Positions 22,252 through 30,761 are shown, numbered from the stretch's first letter. The stretch is DNA of 42,103 nt from Clostridiales bacterium (GCA_018364635.1 JAGZLR010000017.1:1-42103); one strand, 5' to 3'. A program made the numbers and translations. Notes: generated by a model not told the origin, from the letters alone.

Positions 22252-23526
22252 ATGAAAATGGATTCTTTTATTTTAAAAGGAAATATTTGCTGGAGTTCGT
22301 CGAAAGATAAACTTCATATGGTGGAGCAGGGCTATTTGATCAAGGAAGGCTCTAAAGTTAGAGGTGTATTTAAAAAAATACCAAAAGAATGGGAGCATTT
22401 GGAAGTGAGAGAATACGGGGATGCATTGATTATACCTGGAATGACGGATTTGCATGTGCATGCACCCCAGTATGCTTTTCGTGGAACGGGGATGGATTGG
22501 GAACTTTTGGACTGGTTGGAACAAAACACGTTTCCTGAAGAGGCTAGGTTTTCTGATATTGTCTATGCGAAAAAAGCTTATGAGATATTTGTTGAGGACT
22601 TGAAGAAGAGTCTTACGACAAGAGCTTGTATATTTGCCACAATCCATACACCAGCAACATTGGAATTGATGGACTTATTAGAAAAAAGTGGAATGAAAAC
22701 CATGGTAGGAAAGGTCAACATGGATAGGAATGCACAGCAGTCTTTGTTGGAACCTTCTGTAGCAGAGAGTATCAAGGAAACCATTCATTGGTTGGAAAAG
22801 TCAAAGGGATATATTAGAACAAAGCCTATTCTGACGCCACGGTTTGTGCCTAGTTGTACAGATGAACTTTTGGAACAATTAGGAAGATTGCAGCATGAAA
22901 CTGGTATTCCGGTACAAAGCCATCTTTCTGAAAATAGAGGCGAAATTGATTGGGTATCTGATTTAGTGCCAGAAGCAGAATTTTATGGTGATGTGTATCG
23001 CCTAAGAGGTTTATTAGGCAAGGGGATTGCGACTGTTATGGCACATTGTGTATCTTCGACAGAAGAAGAAATAGAAATGCTTTTGAGGGAACAAGTTATG
23101 GTAGCCCATTGTCCTCAATCCAACTGTAATTTAAAAAGCGGAATTGCGCCAATAAAAAAATATCTGCGATTAGGTTTGAAATGTGGATTGGGTACTGATA
23201 TTGGTGCAGGTGCTTCTTTGAATCTTTTACGATGTATAGGCGACTCAATCCAAATGTCAAAGCTATATAGTAGATATGTGGAAACTTCTGAAATGCCTTT
23301 AACATTTGAGGAAGCGTTTTTCTTAGCTACAAAAGGTGGGGGCACCTTTTTTGGAGATGTAGGAAGTTTTGAGGACGGATATGATTTTGACGTCTTAGTA
23401 TTGTCCGATCAAAAAATCAGGACACCAAGGAAGTTGACAATTCGTCAAAGGCTAGAAAGAACTGTATACTTGTCTGAACAGGTAGAACTTTTAGAAAAGT
23501 ATGTGGATGGAATGAAAATTTTTTAA
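22252..23526 (+). CDS. guaD: Guanine deaminase
   Basis: 424-residue amidohydrolase that converts guanine to xanthine and ammonia. Zinc ligands and catalytic residues are in place: H68-x-H70 ('GMTDLHVHAPQYAFRGTG'), H224 ('PVQSHLSENRGE'), H265 ('MAHCVSS') and D316 ('GLGTDIGAGASLNLLR'). 'HAPQ' and 'LSEN' are specific for guanine deaminases as opposed to other cyclic deaminases. AAGGAGG is 8 bases before the ATG at 22252. It follows a guanine riboswitch, an uncommon pairing since most guanine riboswitches repress uptake or synthesis. A divergent desulfoferrodoxin gene follows 54 bases later and may share the transcript. Confidence 0.95.
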   Translation: MKMDSFILKGNICWSSSKDKLHMVEQGYLIKEGSKVRGVFKKIPKEWEHLEVREYGDALIIPGMTDLHVHAPQYAFRGTGMDWELLDWLEQNTFPEEARFSDIVYAKKAYEIFVEDLKKSLTTRACIFATIHTPATLELMDLLEKSGMKTMVGKVNMDRNAQQSLLEPSVAESIKETIHWLEKSKGYIRTKPILTPRFVPSCTDELLEQLGRLQHETGIPVQSHLSENRGEIDWVSDLVPEAEFYGDVYRLRGLLGKGIATVMAHCVSSTEEEIEMLLREQVMVAHCPQSNCNLKSGIAPIKKYLRLGLKCGLGTDIGAGASLNLLRCIGDSIQMSKLYSRYVETSEMPLTFEEAFFLATKGGGTFFGDVGSFEDGYDFDVLVLSDQKIRTPRKLTIRQRLERTVYLSEQVELLEKYVDGMKIF

Positions 23527-23580
23527 AGATGCATATCTTTTTTATCGTGGGAAAGGATAGGAAAAAAAGGTGGTGTTTTG

Positions 23581-23961
23581 ATGAGATTTTACCATTGTGA
23601 ACAATGTGGGAATATGGCAGTGATGCTTCATGACGTTGGAGTAAAACTATGCTGCTGCCATAGAGAGATGCGGGAACTAAAAGCTCGTTTTTCTACAGAT
23701 AAATGTGGTCATGAAGTTATGATAGATATGGACGGAGAGAACTTACATGTTTTGATTGGAAAAAAGCTACATCCTATGGATATGGAACATAGAATAGAAT
23801 GGATTATAGTTAAAACCGATAAGGGATTTCTCACACATTATTTGAAACCATCAGAGCCACCAGAAACGGCATTTCTTATTCATAGCAATTCAATAGCACA
23901 AAAAGTTTACTGTTGGTGCAGTAAAGATGGTTTATGGGAAAAAGATGTAACAATATCATAA
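23581..23961 (+). CDS. Divergent desulfoferrodoxin / superoxide reductase-like protein
   Basis: 126 residues with two iron modules. The N-terminal rubredoxin-like FeS4 site has C6-x-x-C9 and C24-C25-C26. The superoxide-reductase domain keeps H44, H64 and H70 at the normal spacings ('KKLHPMDMEHRIEWIIV') and C113. The last histidine ligand, normally in C-x-x-H-G-L-W, is replaced by D116 ('CSKDGLW'). The E-K-H active-site entry motif is changed to C-G-H (residues 42-44). The enzyme normally reduces superoxide to peroxide in anaerobes; with these changes activity is uncertain. The ATG at 23581 follows AGGTGG by 7 bases. A terminator follows. Confidence 0.85.
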   Translation: MRFYHCEQCGNMAVMLHDVGVKLCCCHREMRELKARFSTDKCGHEVMIDMDGENLHVLIGKKLHPMDMEHRIEWIIVKTDKGFLTHYLKPSEPPETAFLIHSNSIAQKVYCWCSKDGLWEKDVTIS

Positions 23962-23984
23962 ATTAAATAAAACTGTATTTTACG

Positions 23985-24018
23985 AGGACGGAGCCTTTTA
24001 TTGCTTTCGTCCTTTTTG
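23985..24018 (+). terminator. Terminator after the desulfoferrodoxin-like gene
   Basis: AGGACG (23985-23990) pairs with CGTCCT (24008-24013), with an inner AGC/GCT extension, followed by TTTTG. Confidence 0.8.
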
Positions 24019-24122
24019 ATATTAAAAAAGAGGATTGAACAAACTGTATTACAATAGGAAAGAAGCATAGAAAGAAAGGAACGCAGAAGGGTGGAAGTAA
24101 GAAACTTGTAAGAAAAACTTCA

Positions 24123-24151
24123 TTGACGTTAGAAGTTAAATACGTTATGCT
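24123..24151 (+). promoter_or_regulatory. Promoter of the YtrA-type operon
   Basis: TTGACG (24123-24128), exactly 17 bases, TATGCT (24146-24151). Transcription would start near 24158, at the edge of the inverted repeat below. Confidence 0.7.
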
Positions 24152-24156
24152 GATAG

Positions 24157-24177
24157 TGTACTAATTGAAGTAGTACA
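24157..24177 (+). promoter_or_regulatory. Operator for the GntR/YtrA regulator
   Basis: TGTACTA, 7 bases, TAGTACA: a perfect 7-bp inverted repeat placed at the transcription start. The position is ideal for autorepression by the YtrA-type regulator encoded 27 bases downstream. Confidence 0.7.
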
Positions 24178-24203
24178 GTTAATACATAGAGGAGGTCGTA
24201 TCT

Positions 24204-24584
24204 TTGGAGCTATTAGATTATAAAAGCAGAAATCCAATCTATGAACAAATTGTCGTTGGATTTAAAAAGATGATTCTCTCCGGCGTGTATAAAAAAGATG
24301 ATCAGCTTCCAACTGTCAGACAACTGGCACAAGAACTGGCGATTAACCCCAATACGATTCAAAAAGCGTATGCAGAACTGGAACGTCAGGGAATCACCTA
24401 TTCGGTGAAAGGCAAAGGCAGCTTTGTCAATCTCCAGTCAGAGGCTATGCAGTCTGTTAGAAAACAAGAATTGCTGTTGGTCTTTTGTGATACAGCAGGA
24501 GAATTGCGGAACACGGGTGCAAAAAAGAGCGAATTGACAGAATTAATTGAGCAGATCTTTGTAAAGGGGGAAAAGGGACAATGA
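24204..24584 (+). CDS. GntR-family regulator, YtrA subfamily
   Basis: 126 residues: an N-terminal winged helix ('RNPIYEQIVVGFKKMILSGV', 'QLPTVRQLAQELAINPNTIQ', 'KAYAELERQGITYSVKGKGS') and only a short ~45-residue C-terminal helical part, which is the YtrA subfamily plan. It starts at TTG (24204), with GAGGAGG 7 bases upstream. Such regulators repress the ABC transporter genes that follow and respond to cell-wall-active peptides or other signals. The ATPase gene overlaps its end by 4 bases (ATGA). The operator at 24157-24177 supports self-control. Confidence 0.93.
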   Translation: MELLDYKSRNPIYEQIVVGFKKMILSGVYKKDDQLPTVRQLAQELAINPNTIQKAYAELERQGITYSVKGKGSFVNLQSEAMQSVRKQELLLVFCDTAGELRNTGAKKSELTELIEQIFVKGEKGQ

Positions 24585-25480
24585 TTGAGGTGAAGGATCT
24601 TGAAAAACGGTTTGAAAAAATAGTAGCCGTAAAAAATATGTCCGCAACAATCCAAAAGGGCTCTATTTTTGGACTGATTGGTTCCAATGGTGCTGGAAAA
24701 AGTACTTTTTTGAGATTGTTATGTGGCATTTATCGTCCAGATCATGGTTCTATTACAATTGATGGGGAGCCTGTCTATGAAAATAGCAGTCTGAAACAAA
24801 AATTATTTTATATTTCTGATGACCAGTATTTTCCGGCGAACAGCACAATGGAACAGATGGCAATGTATTTTTCAAATACTTACAGAAGATTTGATAAGTC
24901 AGAATTTAAACGGTTAGTAGATTTGTTTCATTTGGACCCACGAAGAAAACTTTCCACTTTTTCTAAAGGAATGCAGAAACAGGCACACATCATTTTAGCT
25001 CTTTCCTGTAGACCAGATTATCTATTTTGTGATGAGACATTTGATGGTTTGGATCCTGTTATGCGACAAGCAGTAAAGCGATTATTAGCAGAAGCTGTAA
25101 TAGAACGAGAGATGACACCAATTATTGCAAGTCATAACCTTAGGGAGTTAGAAGATATCTGCGATCATATCGGTCTTCTTCACCAGGGTGGCATTGTCTT
25201 TGAACGTGAGTTAGATGATCTGCAACTCAATATTCATAAAGTTCAGTGCGCCTTTAAAGAAGACAAAACAAAAGAGCAGTTCACTGGTTTGGAGGTAGTG
25301 ACTTTCGATACAAGAGGCAGACTTCTGACTTTAGTGATCCGTGGAGATAAAGAGAAGACAAAAGAAATGATAGAAGCGATGAAGCCGCTTTATATGGAAA
25401 TGCTCCCTCTGACATTGGAAGAGATATTTATTACAGAAATGGAGGCGTTAGGTTATGACATCAGACAACTCATCTATTAA
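24581..25480 (+). CDS. ABC transporter ATP-binding protein
   Basis: 299-residue ATPase. Walker A is at 34-42 (GSNGAGKST), the Q-loop-like position is 'YISDDQYFPA', the signature is 'LSTFSKGMQKQ', and Walker B is 'YLFCDETFDGLDP', where the usual Pro after Glu is Thr. The H-loop is 'IIASHNLREL'. A C-terminal ~80-residue extension is common in YtrB/DUF-type exporters. It overlaps the regulator by 4 bases and the permease by 26 bases, so the three are one tightly coupled operon. It powers the large permease that follows; the substrate is unknown, possibly peptide antibiotics. Confidence 0.93.
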   Translation: MIEVKDLEKRFEKIVAVKNMSATIQKGSIFGLIGSNGAGKSTFLRLLCGIYRPDHGSITIDGEPVYENSSLKQKLFYISDDQYFPANSTMEQMAMYFSNTYRRFDKSEFKRLVDLFHLDPRRKLSTFSKGMQKQAHIILALSCRPDYLFCDETFDGLDPVMRQAVKRLLAEAVIEREMTPIIASHNLRELEDICDHIGLLHQGGIVFERELDDLQLNIHKVQCAFKEDKTKEQFTGLEVVTFDTRGRLLTLVIRGDKEKTKEMIEAMKPLYMEMLPLTLEEIFITEMEALGYDIRQLIY

Positions 25481-27662
25481 TCAGGTGAATTATTTTTTAA
25501 GAGGCTTAGTGAATTACTGGTGGTTGGCGCTTCTTGAGTTTATCGGCTTTTTCTTCTTTGGTCCTCTGATTCTTTTTATGCAGATAAAACAGGCGCAGCA
25601 GCCTAATTTCCATATGTCAATGGAACAGATGATTAGCAGTTGGTTTTCCTTTGATGGATGGCTTGCGTTTTATTTGATGACAATTTTTGTTGGTGGTATT
25701 CTAGGAATTGTCATGTTTAGCTATTTACATAACTCGAAACAGGTAAACTTCTATCATTCTCAGCCAGTAAAAAGAAGTAGACTTTATCTGTATCATGTGA
25801 TTCAGGGATTGTTGATCTTGGCATTTCCTGTAGTTTTAAACAGTGTTATCATGGTTGGCGCTTGCTTTCTAATGGGATTTGGCGAATATATGAATCTAGC
25901 TGTTATTATGGTTCATATTGGAAGAATCCTTTTACTTGGTGTTGCAACATTTGCTATCACTGTGTTGGCAGGCATGCTTACAGCGACAATTCTGACACAT
26001 TTGGCTATGGGAATTATGCTTCATTTTATTGTTCCTGCTTCAGGGCAACTAATTTTGGCACTTTGTGGGACATTCTATAAAACATTTGATGGGACTGGTG
26101 CCATAGGTATATTAAAGCAGCTTCAGGTTTTTTCACCATTATGTTTTTTAACTCAATATATGAACGATCAGAATTTTACTAATTTTATCAGTACAGAAGC
26201 TTCTGGTATGGATCGATATCTGGAAGTGGCAGGGTTTGGATGGAAAAATACAGTGATCCTTTATGTGATTATTTTTGTATGCCTTTTGGCTGCATGTGCT
26301 CTTTATAAAATGCGTCCAAGTGAAAGCGCAGGAAGAAGTATGGTATTTCCTAAAACAGAACCTGTACTTACATTGGTTGTTATGATTTTTACTTCCCTGA
26401 TTGGTGGCACTTTGTTTTATACTGTTGGGGGTGAAGAATTTTTCTGGATCGGAATAGCCTTAATTGGAATTGTTACTCACATGATATGTCAGGCAATTCT
26501 TAGAAAAGATTTCAGGGCCATTATCTCTAAGAAAATTCAATGCGGAGTGTTTTTAGTAGTTATTTTTGCTTTGGGTGCTGTACTGCGGTTTGACCTTACA
26601 GGGTATGATAGTTACCTTCCAAAGGAAAATCAAATCAGTGGTATGATGATTGATACAGGATATTCAGTAGATGGTACAAGTGATAGAGCAGACAAAGATA
26701 GTATGAATGTGATCAAAGATCCAGAAATGACTACAAAAATGTTGACAATGCTCACAAAGGTTGTGAATGAAAAAAATTTTGCAAATGAAGGTTTGGAAGA
26801 CAGGCTGACTTTAGATGTTGTTTATGAACTAAATAATGGTAAAAAGGTATATCGTGACTATTATGGAGTCGATCCACAATTGATAGCACCAGAATTTCAG
26901 GCCGTTTATGAATCCAGCCAATATCGTCAGGAATTACAAATGGCTTGGGATTTAGATAGTAACTTCACCATTCAAGATATGAATATCAATATGTTACTTA
27001 ATTCTGTCGATGGAAAGAATGAAGGTGTTACTTTGACAGAGGATACAGATCAGATATTGATGCATAAGCTTTATGATGCAATTAGACAAGATATTGGAAT
27101 GAGAACATTGGATGTGATTCAAGAAGCGCCTTTTGCAGATATTGGTTTGGATAGATGGAATAAAGAAAGCAATACAAATCTTTACTTTAGTTTAAAAGTA
27201 TATCCAAAGGATAAAAATATTGTTGAGGTTTTAGAAGAACTTCAGCAGCAAGGGAAATTAAATTTGATTTTCCCAGAGGACGCCGCAGATACATTTGAAA
27301 GTATTACTGTGTATACAGCAGATCACGACATGACGAGATCTGAAATGAATTATTATGGCGGGATGTTGTATTATACAAATAGTGCTCCGCAGGATTTATC
27401 AGACGATTTAAAGGTAAGTAAGACAATTACAGATCCACAGGAGATACGTCAAGTGCTAAAGCAGGCATATTCTTCTTTCCAGTGTGATAGGGCAGGAGCA
27501 TTTTTGTCAATCAATGAGCAGTCATTTATTGTGGGAGAGCCAAAAGTACAGGATAACTATTTTCCTGAAGAAGACGAGATTTATTACATGAAAAATGGTG
27601 AAAATATGAAAGCTACAGGCTATAGTTTAAATGAAAGCCAACTCTTTTTCTTTGCAAAATAA
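25455..27662 (+). CDS. Large ABC transporter permease with extracellular domain
   Basis: 735 residues. The N-terminal half has about eight or nine membrane helices: two flank 'VNFYHSQPVKRSRLYLYHVI' (an ABC-2-type cytoplasmic loop), then more to about residue 385. From ~390 on, the protein is hydrophilic, a C-terminal domain of ~340 residues of the DUF6449 kind that probably lies outside the cell. This plan is typical of YtrC/YtrD-like permeases in Clostridia with YtrA regulators. GGAGG is 9 bases before the ATG, which lies inside the ATPase gene. A terminator closes the operon. Confidence 0.88.
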   Translation: MTSDNSSINQVNYFLRGLVNYWWLALLEFIGFFFFGPLILFMQIKQAQQPNFHMSMEQMISSWFSFDGWLAFYLMTIFVGGILGIVMFSYLHNSKQVNFYHSQPVKRSRLYLYHVIQGLLILAFPVVLNSVIMVGACFLMGFGEYMNLAVIMVHIGRILLLGVATFAITVLAGMLTATILTHLAMGIMLHFIVPASGQLILALCGTFYKTFDGTGAIGILKQLQVFSPLCFLTQYMNDQNFTNFISTEASGMDRYLEVAGFGWKNTVILYVIIFVCLLAACALYKMRPSESAGRSMVFPKTEPVLTLVVMIFTSLIGGTLFYTVGGEEFFWIGIALIGIVTHMICQAILRKDFRAIISKKIQCGVFLVVIFALGAVLRFDLTGYDSYLPKENQISGMMIDTGYSVDGTSDRADKDSMNVIKDPEMTTKMLTMLTKVVNEKNFANEGLEDRLTLDVVYELNNGKKVYRDYYGVDPQLIAPEFQAVYESSQYRQELQMAWDLDSNFTIQDMNINMLLNSVDGKNEGVTLTEDTDQILMHKLYDAIRQDIGMRTLDVIQEAPFADIGLDRWNKESNTNLYFSLKVYPKDKNIVEVLEELQQQGKLNLIFPEDAADTFESITVYTADHDMTRSEMNYYGGMLYYTNSAPQDLSDDLKVSKTITDPQEIRQVLKQAYSSFQCDRAGAFLSINEQSFIVGEPKVQDNYFPEEDEIYYMKNGENMKATGYSLNESQLFFFAK

Positions 27663-27674
27663 TAGGATAAGACT

Positions 27675-27714
27675 AAACTAAAAAAAGGGCATTTTATGCC
27701 CTTTTTTAGTTTAC
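27675..27714. terminator. Bidirectional terminator between permease and hemerythrin genes
   Basis: Arms 27675-27692 and 27696-27712 pair over about 16 bp with one bulged A; A tract and T tract are inside the stem. It overlaps the end of the leftward hemerythrin gene. Confidence 0.88.
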
Positions 27715-28614
27715 TAGTTCAGGCCATAAGTCAGAAGCGATGAAGAAACGCCCTATTTCCGTTTCAAATAAAACAGAAAGTGTCGGCTGCTTTCGTTCAA
27801 AAAGAAATTTGATTTGTTTTTGTGTCAATACATGGGAACCTTTAAACTCCATTGTTTCAGGTTCCAGGACAATTCGCTCCCCAAAAGTTCTCCAAAAACT
27901 TGCCCCAAACATTTCTAAGGTTGCCATCATTAATGCATCCATTTCTGTAATGTCATCTCCATAGATTATATGAGAAGTACGAATCAGCAATGATTTTTCC
28001 ATGCCAACCAATATTTTTTTATGGCAGGATTTTTGATCATAATCCAATTCATGATAAACAGCTTCACCAAGAGACTCTCCGGTATAAATTGGATTGATAA
28101 TCTTTGGATTGATTTCCATATTCAAAGCAGAAGCAAACATCAGGTTTGCCTCTCGCTCCAGGGAAGATCTGTTTAACTCCATTATTTTTGGACGAGTTAA
28201 TATACCTTTTCCAACAATTGCCATATCAGCTGTTGCTACATGTTCTAAAAGCCAACCGACACAGCTGCCTACGAAATCCAGGATATCTTCTTTTGAGCAC
28301 CATTTACTTTCTACAATTTGTTTGTATTTTTCTAATTGAGATTCCGCAAATTCGTCATGGAGTCTTTTATGCGCCACATAATCTGCATATCCAATAGAAC
28401 GCATATAGTCCTCTTCATTGATGGTATGCTGTTGAAAATAAGAGATAATATATTTTACCCCTTCACAGATAACAAACATTCGCTTTCTAGGGTCACTGAT
28501 GTCCTGATCGTATACAATTTCTCTCATTCTTTTTGACACTTTGAATAAATCTTCATGTTCTTTATCCAATGATGCAACACCCATCAGAAAGTGTTCTCCC
28601 CATTCGAGTTTCAT
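27706..28614 (-). CDS. Bacteriohemerythrin fused to a second domain
   Basis: 302 residues. The N-terminal ~135 form a full bacteriohemerythrin with the diiron ligand set H20, H63, E67, H82, H86, H125, D130 ('DKEHEDLF', 'QQHTINEEDYM', 'HKRLHDEF', 'LLEHVATAD'). It binds oxygen and may sense or buffer it in an anaerobe. The remaining ~165 residues are an extra soluble domain. Its 'YGDDITEMDALMMATLEMFG' helix recalls CheX/CheC-type phosphatase folds, but this is a guess. Ordinary bacteriohemerythrins stop near 135. RBS GGGAGGTGA. Monocistronic and divergent from the methyltransferase. Confidence 0.85.
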   Translation of the reverse strand: MKLEWGEHFLMGVASLDKEHEDLFKVSKRMREIVYDQDISDPRKRMFVICEGVKYIISYFQQHTINEEDYMRSIGYADYVAHKRLHDEFAESQLEKYKQIVESKWCSKEDILDFVGSCVGWLLEHVATADMAIVGKGILTRPKIMELNRSSLEREANLMFASALNMEINPKIINPIYTGESLGEAVYHELDYDQKSCHKKILVGMEKSLLIRTSHIIYGDDITEMDALMMATLEMFGASFWRTFGERIVLEPETMEFKGSHVLTQKQIKFLFERKQPTLSVLFETEIGRFFIASDLWPELVN

Positions 28615-28972
28615 GTCTAGAAATCACCTCCCTTTCTAAATATTTTGGTTCTATTTGGAATACCTATCATCACTTATAAATTTATATTTCATTGTCTCAG
28701 TAATTACCTATCCTTTTCTAGGAATTGTACAAAATGAGACTTTATTTAAAGTTCATACATTTCATTATATCACTGTTGACACTTTAAAGTGTTATATTTG
28801 TATTATAAATTGACTGATAACTTCTGTCAATAATGAGAAGACATGATGAAATATCCCTACAATTTGTAATTTATAGATTGAAATGAAGATTTTTTTTAGA
28901 AAAGCAAAGATATTGTCTTAATGTTTTATAGTTTTTTGTCGAAGAAGATAAAATTGCTTCTGTTTGCCTCTA
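28615..28972. other. Gene-free region upstream of the methyltransferase, with a palindrome
   Basis: No ORF with family resemblance; the in-frame ATG at 28921 lacks an RBS. Bases 28779-28792 form a perfect 14-bp palindrome ACACTTTAAAGTGT whose left end overlaps a TTGACA (28776-28781). TATTAT follows at 28801 with a long 19-base spacer. It could be an operated promoter; its target gene is not clear. Confidence 0.35.
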
Positions 28973-29001
28973 TTGATTTTATGAAAGTCACATTATATAA
29001 T
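28973..29001 (+). promoter_or_regulatory. Sigma-A promoter for the methyltransferase operon
   Basis: TTGATT (28973-28978), exactly 17 bases, TATAAT (28996-29001). Start near 29008, ~20 bases before the ATG at 29029, which argues against the earlier in-frame ATG at 28921. Confidence 0.7.
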
Positions 29002-29028
29002 GAAGAAAAACTGAAGAGAGGGACGGCT

Positions 29029-29793
29029 ATGGGTGTATATGAGAGTTTTGCATATATTTATGACAAATTTATGGAAGTGGATTATGCCGTCTGGCTAAAG
29101 TATATAAAAGAACTTTGGAACAGATTTGATTTTCATCCATCATTGCTACTAGATTTAGGTTGCGGCACGGGAGAAATGACTGGACGTATGGCAGAAGAAG
29201 GGCTGGATATGATTGGCGTTGACATTTCAGCAGATATGTTAGCAGTAGCACGACAGAAAGCGGAAGAAAAAGAACTGGATATTCTCTATCTGGAACAGGA
29301 TATGCGTTCTTTTGAACTTTATGGTACGATAGATGGTGTTATTTGTCTGTGTGACAGTCTTAATTATATTACAGAAGAGGAGGAACTGCTTCAAGTATTT
29401 CGTCTTGTAAATAATTATTTAAATCCTTCAGGGTTATTTATTTTTGATTTAAATACGGAATACAAATTTCAGCATATGCTTGGAGACAATACTTTTGCAG
29501 AAGCAGGAGAAGATGCTGCCTATATATGGGAAAATACTTATGATGAGATAGGAAAAATTAATGAGTATTATATGAACTTTTTTTTAAAAACGCCAGAAGG
29601 GCGATATGAGCGGACAGAGGAATGTCACTATGAACGAGCCTATGACTTAGATTTCATCCGATCTTTGATTGAAAAAAGCGGTATGAAGTTTTTGGCTGCC
29701 TATGACGCGTTTACTTTTCATCCACCACGAGAGGACAGTGAACGGATTTACGTTGTGGCTAAAGAAATTCAAAAAGTAAAAGCATCTAATTGA
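29029..29793 (+). CDS. Class I SAM-dependent methyltransferase
   Basis: 255 residues from the ATG at 29029 (GAGAGGGA about 7 bases upstream, promoter just before). The SAM-binding motif I is LDLGCGTGEM at 41-50, motif II 'MIGVDISADMLAVARQKA', then 'LEQDMRSFEL' and 'GVICLCDSLNYI'. The N-terminal 'YESFAYIYDKFM' is typical of a widespread Firmicute family of small methyltransferases with unknown substrate. The hslO gene follows 14 bases after the stop and is probably co-transcribed. Confidence 0.9.
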   Translation: MGVYESFAYIYDKFMEVDYAVWLKYIKELWNRFDFHPSLLLDLGCGTGEMTGRMAEEGLDMIGVDISADMLAVARQKAEEKELDILYLEQDMRSFELYGTIDGVICLCDSLNYITEEEELLQVFRLVNNYLNPSGLFIFDLNTEYKFQHMLGDNTFAEAGEDAAYIWENTYDEIGKINEYYMNFFLKTPEGRYERTEECHYERAYDLDFIRSLIEKSGMKFLAAYDAFTFHPPREDSERIYVVAKEIQKVKASN

Positions 29794-29807
29794 AAGGGAG
29801 ATACTAC

Positions 29808-30710
29808 ATGAGTGATTATATTTTACGTGCGACAGCAGGAAATGGAGCGATTCGCGGTTTTTTTGCAACAACAGTTGATACAGTTTCAAAGGCAACAAAG
29901 CTTCATCACACATCGCCTACAGCAAGTGCTGCTTTGGGACGAGTCCTTACTGCGGCAGCAATCATGGGAACAGATATGAAAAATGATACAGATCTTATTA
30001 CACTTCAAGTAAAAGGAGATGGTCCTCTAAGAGGAGTGCTTGCAAGTGCTGACCATTGCGGAAATGTACGCGGTTATGTAGATATACCTCAGGCAGAAAC
30101 ACCGCTCAAGTATCCAGGAAAGTTGGATGTAGGAGCAGCCATTGGAAAGGGAACGTTGCGGGTGATGAAAGATATTGGCTTGAAAGAGCCCTATTGTGGG
30201 GAAATTGAGCTTGTCTCAGGAGAGATTGCAGAAGATTTGACCTATTATTTTGCCAAATCTGAACAGACACCATCAGCAGTTGGTCTTGGTGTATTGGTAG
30301 ATGTAGATTATTCGATTTGTCAAGCAGGGGGATTTTTTGTTCAGCTTATGCCATTTGCAGAAGAAGAGGTTATAAAAAAGTTGGAAGAAAACTTAGCAAA
30401 ATTGCCGCCTGTGACAGAGTTACTGGAAAGAGAAAAGACACCTGAGAGAATGATGGAGCTGATTTTTCAGTCAATGGAATATCAAATCACAGAAAAGACT
30501 CCAGTTTCTTTCCAATGCAGCTGTTCTAGAAAGAAAGTAGAGGAGACTCTTCTAAGTTTGGGGCAAAAGGAGCTGGAAGATATTGTAAAAGAAGACGAAA
30601 AAGCTGAAATCCATTGTCACTTTTGTAATAAGAAATATTATTTTACCAAAGAAGACTTGATAGGACTTATTCAAAGTATAGATAAGAAAGTGGAAAGTAA
30701 AGAAGGATAA
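29808..30710 (+). CDS. hslO: Redox-regulated chaperone Hsp33
   Basis: 300 residues, starting at ATG 29808 with AAAGGGAG 9 bases upstream. Hsp33 is inactive while its four cysteines bind zinc; oxidation plus unfolding stress releases zinc and turns it into a holdase. The switch is intact: C237-x-C239 and C270-x-x-C273 ('CSCSRKKVEE', 'HCHFCNKKYYF'). The N-terminal core has 'LRATAGNGAIRGFFATTVDT', 'HHTSPTASAALGRVLTAAAI', and 'QVKGDGPLRGVLASADHCGN'. It sits between a methyltransferase and a PatB-like lyase gene in one rightward run. It is probably part of the oxygen-stress equipment together with the hemerythrin nearby. Confidence 0.97.
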   Translation: MSDYILRATAGNGAIRGFFATTVDTVSKATKLHHTSPTASAALGRVLTAAAIMGTDMKNDTDLITLQVKGDGPLRGVLASADHCGNVRGYVDIPQAETPLKYPGKLDVGAAIGKGTLRVMKDIGLKEPYCGEIELVSGEIAEDLTYYFAKSEQTPSAVGLGVLVDVDYSICQAGGFFVQLMPFAEEEVIKKLEENLAKLPPVTELLEREKTPERMMELIFQSMEYQITEKTPVSFQCSCSRKKVEETLLSLGQKELEDIVKEDEKAEIHCHFCNKKYYFTKEDLIGLIQSIDKKVESKEG

Positions 30711-30761
30711 CATAGCTGCTCTTTTATAGAGTCAATCAGGAAAAGGGAGGTAGATGAAACA

